64,000 bases of DNA, from positions 17,050,001 to 17,114,000 of the forward strand of contig OX637339.1 in NCBI GenBank assembly GCA_951799405.1, in the 5' to 3' direction. Both the position numbers and the translations under genes were made by a program. Of this stretch, positions 9,704 through 18,200 are shown piece after piece (positions within the stretch are counted from its first letter, which is position 1; each line of letters begins with the position of its first letter). Below the pieces are notes generated by a model. The model was given only the letters and a program-made list of their open reading frames with translations. It was not told the DNA's origin and searched no databases. Source of the stretch: Agapetus fuscipes (taxonomy: Eukaryota; Arthropoda; Insecta; Trichoptera; Glossosomatidae).

Positions 9704-12700
9704 CTGCAAATAAAAGCAACACAATAAGTGCCTTTTCAGACACAACACATATTGCCTGGATTGTCTATGGATTATGGACAAACTGGGTGAGAGCTTTCAT
9801 CCTACTGACTTGCGACCCAAACGCAGGATACAAAAGTCTAGTGTGTAATGGCTGTCTGATATAAAAGGTTTACTTTGGTGCGGAGTTCAGACAACAGACA
9901 CTGTGTTTAGTGCTCTGCATGTTTGATTAAACTTGTAAAGCTAATAATGTCAGCATTGATTGATTTGGTGAGCGCTGTTTTGTGGCTCCAGAGCCTACAC
10001 TGTAGACCAGCGGTCGCCAAACTTTTTGACCTCACGGACCAGTTAATTCATAACTTAAATCCCGCGGACCACTAATAGGATTTTTTAAGTGTTAAATATA
10101 TTTATAAAAAAAAATGTGATCAAAGAACACATAAAATGTACCTAGTTAATAAAATGAAACTATTAATAGTAACCAAGTTATGAAAGCTTTATTAATAAAC
10201 CATAATAAAAAAAAACAAAATAAACAAAAATTGTATATTCCACATTTTTCTGCGGACCAGCGAAATTTTCTCGCGGACCACCACTTTGGCAACCGCTGCT
10301 GCAGACCATACCTGAACAGTCCTTTAAAAATATATTTTTTTAAACATCTTTTGTTGCAACACTCTTTTAACTTAATTTAGTATAATTTTGATAAATTATC
10401 AATTAACACACCTGATTTTTTCATTAATGCCACTCGTATACTAAGACCATAAAGCTTAAGAAATATATATATTGAAAAAACGAATGGTGTAGAGCAGGGG
10501 TCTCCAAACTACGGAAAGGATTTGGTCCGGCCCGCAGACGCCAATAAAAAAAGTTTTGTTTTAGATTTGTAAAAATAGACTGGAAATGCTTAAAACCACT
10601 GTTTCCAAGTGTCAAATTTTCAAATTTTCCACCCTGGGGGACAAGTCACCTAGACCTGTTTGCCCGCCATACCACCTCGAAATTTCAGTACTGCCCTTGG
10701 GTAAAATAGTTTGGAGACCCCTGGTGTAGAGTATAGGGCGCTCATAAATAACAACAGCGCCCTTGGAGTGACTACATCACGAAACGGCGCTATAAAGAAA
10801 TCATCAACTCATCATCATCATCATCATCAACTGCGTATTAATTTTCAAAAAAAACCTCTAACACATGAGAGTGTGCTCACCAGATCTCGGAGGAAGTCGA
10901 ACCTTGCCTCGGCCAGGATGCAGTGCTTGAGGTGGGAGGGAGTCAGGGTCTTGGCGCAGCGGGCCTGCGTCACCTCCAGGGACTTGCTGAGCAGCGACTC
11001 CACAAACAGCTCCAGGGTGCGAGGTGTGGCGGAGTCAAGGAAAGCATGACACAACATTTTTGACAAAAAATACAGATTTTTTTTAAGTAAAGAATAACGC
11101 AATTTACTAACCATTTTTTATTTTCAATTATTTACGCTTTCATTTTATTTTATTCAACATTTTCAACGTTAGCATGGCAACTTTTTACTGTATGAAAAGG
11201 ACGCACTTGCACTTATGTCAAGCGTGTGGGTAGCCAGCTTTGAAAATACCGACCCTAAATCACTATTACCGAATGACATCTGTTAACTCAGGGTCAAAGA
11301 TATCATCCATTTGTTTTATTCATTAACAAGATTAGAAAGGGGAGTTTACTCATGTTTTATTGTTAGGGTGCTGGTTCCATAATGCCAAAATTAGATTAGT
11401 AGGTCCGGTCGATAGCTCACTTGGTAAAATGCTTGCATTCCATGCCGTAGCTCAGGTTCAAATCCCACCGAGGGTGTCAGAAATGATTTCCCATTTCCGT
11501 GTTAATTTCAAAACCCAAAATAGAAAACCGGCAAGGTTTACTCAGCCTTGATAAGAAATAAGAACCAGACCCCTCGGGAGATGGGAAACCCCCACTTCAA
11601 CTGAAGCGGTTGGCACAAGGCCGGCCCCCTTACCTGTAAAAATAAATAGGTGCGGCTGACCACCCATAGTTCCTTGACTTATAGGTTGGTTTGCGGCTGA
11701 CCACCTATACTGTGAAAAAATGGTTCACTTTGCCAATGTCACCCCTGTCTCAGGGAAGGACGGCAAGAGTTGCAGGGCTTATGTTCATTTGAGATGGGTT
11801 CTTATAATGTAGGTCCACATGCGGCATGTGTTAGCGCGAAATTATACATGTCTGCTTGTGGGAATCTAATCTAATCTAAGCTGCAAAGATATATATCATT
11901 TAAGATTTATATTAAATGCATTCCCACAAGCAGATATGTATAATTTCGCGCTTACACATGCCGCATGTGGACCTACAATATAAAAACCCAATCTCAAATG
12001 AACATAAGCTTTGCAACTCTTGCCGTCCTTCCCTGAAACAGGGGTGACATCACATATAAATTAATAAAATAAATTAATTAATATATAATTAATAAATAAA
12101 TTAATAAAATAAATATAAATCTTAAATGATATATATATCCTTGCAGCTTAGATTAGATTAGATTAGATTCCACTCGCCACATGCAGAACTCTTCGGGGAT
12201 AACGTGGCAAGAAGCAACACTAAATGTGTAGCTTAGTTCGATTTAAGTAGGAAAACAGAATCCATTGAAATGCAGCAGGGTGTGCAAGAAGGGTTGCTAG
12301 GGAAAAGGCAAACATTTATTGGCTATTGGTTGCTAAGCACCCTAGTCACTTTAGAGATGTGACATTTGCATACCGAGGAAATAATTCTAGAGTAAAATTT
12401 GTCCGTTACAAATGTCAACAAAATTAAAAGGATGACATCCCAACAGTTACATTACTCCAGATCATGCCTTCAGTTTAAGGGCATAAACAAAGAACTTGAA
12501 CATGCCTGTTTGTGTGTGCGCATTGAATATAAATCTTACATGCCAATATATCCTTGCAAATTAAATTATGGATTCATTCCTCAAGATCAATTAGCAGTCA
12601 AACATATATTATTATTATTTATCTTGTTTAATGAGCCAGCTAACCTCTCAGAAATGCAAGAATGTATACAATATTGCTCTAGTCATATTTCTCACAAACC

Positions 12701-13055
12701 ATAAAAGGTCACGTTTAAAAACAATCCAGAAACCATAAACAAAGCCGTTCATTGTTGTTTTAAATTGTGTGCATCTCTCCACATCCCACAATGTAGAATA
12801 TGATGGCATTTCATTTTGAAAAGGATATAAATAATCACGGGAACAGCCTGAGCGACCTTCCCCACTTCCTCGTCCGTTTGCATGATCTTCTTGATACGCC
12901 CCTGCAATATAACACATGAAATCATTAAAGGCTAGGTCACCATTCAAATTAGTACAAAACGAAAAACATATTAATTTCACATTTGACAAGCGATATATCA
13001 TTTCGGTACTCACTGCGGGGAAGCGGGCATTGTATTTCTTCTTCTTGGACGGCAT
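8423..13055 (-). CDS. NC2alpha: NC2alpha / DRAP1: TBP-binding negative cofactor 2 subunit alpha (whole gene, 4 coding exons)
   Basis: Coding exons, in order, are 13055-13014, 12901-12829, 11023-10881 and 9703-8423, giving 512 residues. The start MPSKKKKYNARFPA and the following GRIKKIMQTDEEVGKVA are diagnostic of NC2alpha. A histone fold occupies about residues 10-85 and pairs with NC2beta (Dr1). The dimer clamps TBP on promoter DNA, blocking TFIIA/TFIIB or favouring DPE promoters. The acidic end (LIDDDYDA) matches the DEEDYDS-type end of vertebrate DRAP1. The tail is much longer than in human DRAP1 (about 205 residues in total). It is low complexity, with a PVDLS motif at residues 197-201 and several repeats of a (F/I)H(F/I/L)DL(S/T) motif. 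Intron 2 is a U12-type AT-AC intron. Bx42 lies upstream in divergent orientation. Assignment is firm; the exon 4 tail is the least conserved part. Confidence 0.95.
9955..9998 (-). repeat. SINE C2 tail fragment
   Basis: GATTTGGTGAGCGCTGTTTT and AGAGCC match the 3' tail of SINE C2 in minus orientation. It lies in NC2alpha intron 3. Confidence 0.5.
10008..10298. mobile_element. hAT-like MITE, 291 bp
   Basis: Termini CAGCGGTCGCCAAACTTT and the complement of CACTTTGGCAACCGCTG are imperfect inverted repeats. Flanks CTGTAGAC (10000-10007) and CTGCAGAC (10299-10306) form an 8-bp target duplication with one mismatch, as for hAT elements. No transposase is present. Located in NC2alpha intron 3. Confidence 0.82.
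10495..10723. mobile_element. hAT-like MITE, 229 bp, perfect 8-bp target duplication
   Basis: Inverted termini CAGGGGTCTCCAAACTA at both ends; GTGTAGAG is duplicated exactly at 10487-10494 and 10724-10731. GTCCGGCCCGC near the left end is common in hAT MITEs. Different family from 10008-10298. Located in NC2alpha intron 3. Confidence 0.88.
10732..10832 (+). repeat. LINE 3' end with (CAT)n tail
   Basis: GCGCCCTTGGAGTGACTACA, CACGAAACGGCGCTATAAAG and a (CAT)n run match the 3' end following a LINE ORF remnant at 47130-47300. It would be the 3' UTR and microsatellite tail of a CR1-like LINE. Confidence 0.6.
10881..11023 (-). CDS. NC2alpha: NC2alpha coding exon 3 (histone-fold second half)
   Basis: Encodes SRTLELFVESLLSKSLEV and the following CAKTLTPSHLKHC / FDFLRDL segments of the histone fold. 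Its upstream boundary is an AC acceptor (CCGCCACAC), not AG; the donor GTGAGC follows CTG at 10881. The 143-nt exon joins phase 1 to phase 0. Confidence 0.93.
11671..11864 (+). repeat. Family A retroposon, plus copy
   Basis: TCCTTGACTTATAGGTTGGT start; interrupted at GTGGGAAT by a minus copy. Its own tail appears at 12119-12168 with (GATTA)n. Confidence 0.75.
11865..12050 (-). repeat. Family A retroposon, minus copy nested in the plus copy
   Basis: Begins TCTAATCTAATCTAAGCTGC and ends at AGGGGTGACAT, giving an almost palindromic pair with the preceding copy. AT-rich sequence of about 60 bp follows. Confidence 0.75.
12829..12901 (-). CDS. NC2alpha: NC2alpha coding exon 2
   Basis: 73 nt after acceptor ATATTGCAG. 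Encodes GRIKKIMQTDEEVGKVAQAV then PVII, the first histone-fold helix and loop. It ends in phase 1 before ATATCCTT. Confidence 0.95.
13014..13055 (-). CDS. NC2alpha: NC2alpha coding exon 1
   Basis: 42 nt from ATG at 13055 to a GTGAGT donor. Encodes MPSKKKKYNARFPA, nearly invariant in the family, so the start is secure. Confidence 0.96.
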
Positions 13056-13914
13056 CTTGCTGGTTTTTAGAGTGATTTGTTGGCAAACTTAGAAACTGCG
13101 GTGACAGCAGTCGGCGGGGAGAGAGAACATTTTAACAGCAGTTTGAGGTTATGGAAGCGTTTCACGACCCACTTGATATTTATATGTTTTTGAAGTGATG
13201 ATGTTTTTTTTATTACAATCCAAACGGTTGTTCAGTGCAATATTTTGTGTGCAATAAAAAATGAATACTTACCTAGTGGTGAAAAATATTTTGTTAACTT
13301 GAATAACGTGAACCCAAAATCATTTGAGGTTTTCAAAAATAGTTTAGTTAATAAGCAAAGATTTTTTGGATTTTTATTGTAAAAAAAGTCACAAAACATC
13401 AAAAGCAAAAAAAAATACAAACATGGTGATGTGTGCTCAGATTCAAAATTTACTCACTTTCAGGAGAAAAAAGGTAATTTCTGAAAACAGGCTTAGGTTC
13501 AGTTTCCACACAAATTATGAATCATTAACATTTGAGAATGAATGGCTCTAACGTCTTAGTATTGTAAAATTGAAAAAACTTTCATTGAAACTTTAAAACG
13601 CCATCCCTATTTCAATAAAGTTCCGCCAAAGCTGCACAGGTTAGATTGATTTGAGATTTGGGTCTTTTTCTATAGTGCCTACACATGATAATGTAACTTT
13701 GCAACTTAGATTATAGTCTATAGAATATGAGCAGGTCCAGCTGTCTATCTATTTGCACATTTTGTTGCCCTGGTACAATTCAGCATTATTATTTGAAATA
13801 GTTGGGGAAGATATTTGTTTCTTTGGCATGCGTTTAGGCATTACTTCCACAAATAGTTAACTCGGCCAACTCATTCAATGATCGTTGATTGATAATAATA
13901 TAATAATAATATTA
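13056..13914. other. NC2alpha: NC2alpha upstream region
   Basis: Probable 5' UTR and promoter of NC2alpha on the minus strand. No TATA box or defined element was picked out; the rest is AT-rich with no gene. Confidence 0.4.
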
Positions 13915-13974
13915 GGATGATTTATTTGGTGAGCGCTGTTTTTGTGTGTATCACACCTCAAGAGCCCTCTAATG
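13915..13974 (-). repeat. SINE C2 tail fragment
   Basis: ATTAGGATGATTTATTTGG to CACACCTCAAGAGCCCTCT is the inverted 3' tail of SINE C2, preceded by (ATA)n. Confidence 0.65.
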
Positions 13975-13975
13975 A

Positions 13976-14520
13976 TGATGATGATGATTTAATTTAGCGC
14001 TGTTTGGTGAAAATTGTCACTCCAAGGGCGGTTGTTGTGGAATGTTTTGAGGTTTTCCCTGGATTTTGATGCTCGAATTTCCGGTGGCAGCTAGTTCCAC
14101 GAAGAGGGACCCGCAACAGCAAACGTAGGATTGCCGAACACAGGGGTTAATCTCCTGGTTGGCTCGCTCACCAACGTTTGGGAGCCCCTCTCTGCCAAGC
14201 GCAGCGTCAGTTCTTTCTCCTGTACCTATATCCTTTGGGTGCACTAGTTCCCGCAAGTACTCCGGCGCCATTCCTTGCAGAGCGTTCAATACCATGAAGT
14301 TCAGTTTAAAGTGAATTCTCTGAGGAATTTTCAGCCAGTGGAGTCCTTTCAGAAGCGGTGTGATGTGGCAGTACTTGTTCTGCCCGAATATTAGGCGTGC
14401 ACTGGCATTCAGTACTGACTGCAATCTTTTTAGCTGACATAGTGGTTGTGCAGCATATATGGCATTGCGGTAATCCACCTTGGACACGACAAAAGCATTG
14501 ACAAGCGCTTTCATAACCTC
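13976..14520 (-). pseudogene. CR1-like LINE fragment (RT C-terminal region and 3' end)
   Basis: A minus-strand 165-codon remnant (14514-14017) contains FVVSKVDYRNAIY, LKRLQSVLNASARLIFG, HITPLLKGLHWL and RIHFKLNFMVLNAL, the segment after the RT palm in CR1/L2-type LINEs. The end (PPLE and stop) leads into CTCCAAGGGC and a (CAT)n tail, as in the 10732 copy. The N-terminal parts are missing; it is 5' truncated. Confidence 0.8.
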
Positions 14521-14719
14521 TAGTGGGAGGACATATGTAAGGAGGTCCTTTTGAAACTCGAGATGAGCAACAACAGGCGCATGCCCGATTTAAGCCAATA
14601 AATCAGTTTGCTTCGATGCCTTGGCATTTATGCTTGACAGCGGCAACAATTTCACCTGCACGTTTGTAGTAATTAACCTCATTGGTTAGTACAGCGCATG
14701 CGCATGACTGTTCTGCAGC

Positions 14720-14950
14720 AGATTTTTACCTCTTCATGTATTTGCGCTCCTGGTCCGGCTTTGCCTTCCTCACATTAGGTGGCAGTCTGTTCCACTTCAT
14801 TGGTCCCGCAAACCGGAAAGCACGGTCCCCAAAATTAGTGCGTGTCTGACGGTGTGGCTGAACCAAGTCCACCACGCCATCCCCTGCAGATCTGAGCGTT
14901 TGGTGCCTCAAATCCCTCTCAACGGGTGTAAACATGTCAGCCAAATATGA
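14720..14950 (-). pseudogene. CR1-like LINE C-terminal fragment
   Basis: Contains DLRHQTLRSAGDGVVDLVQP and TNFGDRAFRFAGPMKWNRLP, typical of the extreme C-terminus of CR1-like LINE ORF2. Separate from the neighbouring fragment. Confidence 0.75.
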
Positions 14951-15235
14951 ATGAGCTGTACCATAGCTGTACCATTTACAGCCTACAAATACTGCTTGTG
15001 TACCTACTTAAAAAATCAAACCTAAAATAATCATAAGCCCTGGAACAGGGGTGAAATTGGCAAAATGAACTATTTTTAACAGCATGGGTGGTCAGCCTCA
15101 TACCAAATATTTAAAAATATTGGAAAGTAATATTAAATTTCATGGTTATAGGGAAAAGTCACGTTTACAACATTTTCTCGCACAGACACTGACACATTCA
15201 TTCTAGTTCCAACTTCTGTCGTTACAACATACGCC

Positions 15236-15249
15236 ATGTCGCTGTCAAG
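15236..15249 (+). CDS. Bx42: Bx42 coding exon 1 (14 nt)
   Basis: ATGTCGCTGTCAAG followed by GTCTGT. Joining to exon 2 completes a Ser codon and gives MSLSSILPAPTQ, matching the MALTSFLPAPTQ start of vertebrate SNW1. Too short for ORF finders; the assignment rests on that join. Confidence 0.88.
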
Positions 15250-18200
15250 GTCTGTCAAAATTAGCTTTATTTATCTTGTGAAATTTATCATTATTCCATT
15301 CTATTTTCTTGCTTTTTTATTCTTATTCATCAATAGCCGAAAACCAAACATTATTTAATTATTTGTAATGCACGATTCAGCTGTGTATAATGCCGTAAAT
15401 CATGACATAAACATGGCCTAACCAAAAAATTGTCAACGCGTATTTCTTTTGAATTTATCGCGATATCAGATGAATTTAGTGCTTTAGCTTACTTGCTTTC
15501 TGTAATTTAATTCATCGCAATGGTTTTTTCTTGTTGATTGTGTTGAAAATGTAACTTAGAAAGGGTTGAAATGTATGAAAAACTGACGAATATGTTAATG
15601 AAACTCTGTGGTCATTCTACTAGATCTAGGAGTGTTTTTAGCCTCTGCTGAAAGACGCACTCAATCTCTAAAGTGACTTATCTAGTTAGTGTCCAACATA
15701 ACAATAATAATTATATTCAGTTCACTGTTAACGGCCAGTATTGTATCAATGGAAGGTTGTGGATTCGGATCCCGGCGGAGCACAAAAATATACCATTTAT
15801 ATTTCGAATGTGCTCTTCGCTGGGTTGAAAAATTCATAAACCTTTACCAATGACCGGTCACCAAAGGTCCATCCAGCCTTACAGCAACTGGGTCTTGCTT
15901 GAGTATTGGCGCTTTGTAGCGACGACCAAGCTCGTACACCTCTGCGGCACTACAACAAGTGTCATAGACCCCTAGAGTCTTTAGAATCTAGGGAGTCTCC
16001 CACACAGGATTTCTTAAAAAAAAAAAAAAAAACAAACAAAACTGGTGGGCCGCAAAATTGCACTGTATGTGCAGCTTAAGCGCGTTGCGTAAGCGAATGA
16101 TAATCATGCTATTTGATCAGTCCGTAGTCTAGTAGTTAGCGCTACGGCCGCCTTGTTTTTGGAAGGTCGTGAGTTTGATTCCCGGCTGAGTACAATTTTT
16201 TTTTTTCAAAAATGCTGCTCATTGGGTTGAAAAATTCATTTGCCTTCACCAAAGACAGATCACTAAATGTCCACTCAGCCTTGCAATTTGGTGTTGTTTG
16301 AGAATTGCCGCTTTCTATAGCGACGACCAAGCTTTTAGACAGCTCTTAAGATGTGAATCGAACCATAATAGCGCTTGCCAAATAAATCATCCAAATATTT
16401 ATTATATTATTATGAGTTACGGGCTTACTTAATTTAATAAAAACTTTAATTTATTTGAAGATTCCGTTCACATTTGGCTCAATTACAGAGTGGCTTTTCA
16501 ACTGTTCATCTTGACGGCTCTGATACAAGTCTGCGCTGCATACGGTTTGAGCCCTTTGTATCATAAGTAATAATATTAGGATGATTTATTTGATGAGCGC
16601 TGTTTTTGTGTGAATCACACCTCAAGAGCCCTCTGCGAGCTTGGTCATCGCTCTAGAAAGCGCTTATTCTCAAGCAAGACCCAGTCGGTGTAAGGCTGGA
16701 TGGACCTATTGTGACCAGTCTTTGGTAAAGGCATATTCATTTTTGAACCCAGTAATATGCAAATTTGAAAAATTAACTCTTTTTTTGTGCTCCACCGGGA
16801 TTCGAACCCACTGCCTTCCAATCGCAAGTCCAAAGGGTTAACCTCTAGACTACAGACCGGTCGTATGACATAAGGACGGTTCTCGAAACATTGGGAATCG
16901 GAAAATTTGCGACTTTGCCAGAACATTTGAGCTACTACAATTATCTAAACACCTACATCTAGAGGCATACTCACACAAGTAAAAGAAACACACAGACACA
17001 CAATCATTACGATATTTTGAGCTCCTGTTTCTTTCTCCATCATTTTGGTAATTATAATAACACATGTGATTTATATCCTGCCTTAAGGTGAGTTGAGTCA
17101 TTCCAAATGGGCTTTGTAGGAATTTTTTAAAAAACAAGTTTTCAGCCGTCTCCGAATAAGTGCTCCAGTCTTCAGCTCCCTGAGGGTCACAGGCACCAAA
17201 TTCCAGGCCATCGGAGCAACAATGCGAAAGGCTCGATCGCCAAACACCTCTGGCAGGTGGAGCAGACTTTCATGTGTAGTTTTGATACTTAATCATTGCC
17301 TTGCTTTCAGTATCTTGCCGGCGCCGACACAGTCAGTCTGGGACCGTGACGATGAGCGCCTCCTGCAGGCCCACAAGGTGGGCAGCGCCCTCGTGGTCTC
17401 CCAGTCCTCCGTGCCGCCCTACGGACAGAGGAAGGGCTGGGTACCACGCGGGGAAGATGACTTCGGAGGTACTTATGTATTTTTCTGTGAATGGATATTT
17501 TTTTTAAAGAATCTTGTTTTCCTATTCCTTGACTTATAGGTTGGTACGAGACTGATCACCTATGTTGTAAAAATGGTTCACTTTGCCAATGTCACCCCTG
17601 TTTCAGGGAAGGTCGGCAAAAGTTGCAGGGTTTATGTTGATTTGAGGCTTGGATTTTATAATGTGTAAATGCACATGCGACATTTGTAAGTGCGAATTCT
17701 GTCTGTGGGCATGAATTTAATATGAATTTGAAATGTAAATAAATCTTTGCAACTTAAATAATAGATTATAAATTTTGCGGGAGACTCCCTTGATTTCAAG
17801 GAATCTAGAGGTCTATGACACGTGTTGTAGTGCCGCAGAGGTGTTTGTGATGCGGCTTTTGTAGCAGAGAATATTCTGGCATGGTGTGATGTATGCCAGA
17901 GTAGCCCTTATTCATCTATAAATACAGATCGCAGTGCTTTATAGGGAATTGGTACCTAAGCCGTGGAGCTAGATAGTATGAAAGATTAACAGCTGTGAGC
18001 CAAATCTGAATCAATCCTAAAATAAATTTAATTGAAGTTTTATTAATTCGAACCCAAGTAAATTTAAACAATACTATTGCTGATATAAACAAGTATCATT
18101 TACTATGCTTTGTTTGTTGTTTGTGTTCACAGATGGCGGGGCGTTCCCCGAGATAACTGTGGCCCAGCACCCCCTGGGCATGGGGGTGCGGGGCAAGTCC

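Larger units (their letters stand above)
11400..12245 (+). repeat. SINE B split by nested family A copies
   Basis: The head (GGTCGATAGCTCACTTGG box A, CAGGTTCAAATCCC box B) and body run to about 11655. The 3' part (CCACTCGCCACATGC to GTAGCTTAG) resumes at 12169. Family A sequence lies between. It sits in the NC2alpha AT-AC intron. Confidence 0.75.
11024..12828 (-). other. NC2alpha: U12-type AT-AC intron of NC2alpha
   Basis: The 5' splice site reads ATATCCTTTT immediately after codons V-I-I plus one base. The 3' end reads TTCCTTGACTCCGCCACAC, with an exact U12 branch-point TTCCTTGAC about 11 nt before a terminal AC. No GT-AG alternative keeps the conserved IISRTLELF reading. The 1805-bp intron holds nested SINEs. 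Confidence 0.93.

Noticed and set aside
12648..13055. Single 135-codon minus ORF as the NC2alpha N-terminus
   Set aside because: It reads through introns; only the first 14 codons and an internal 73-nt block (in another frame) are NC2alpha.
16820..16862. Possible tRNA gene at the SINE C head
   Set aside because: Recurrent SINE C context with truncated variants; not an isolated tRNA.
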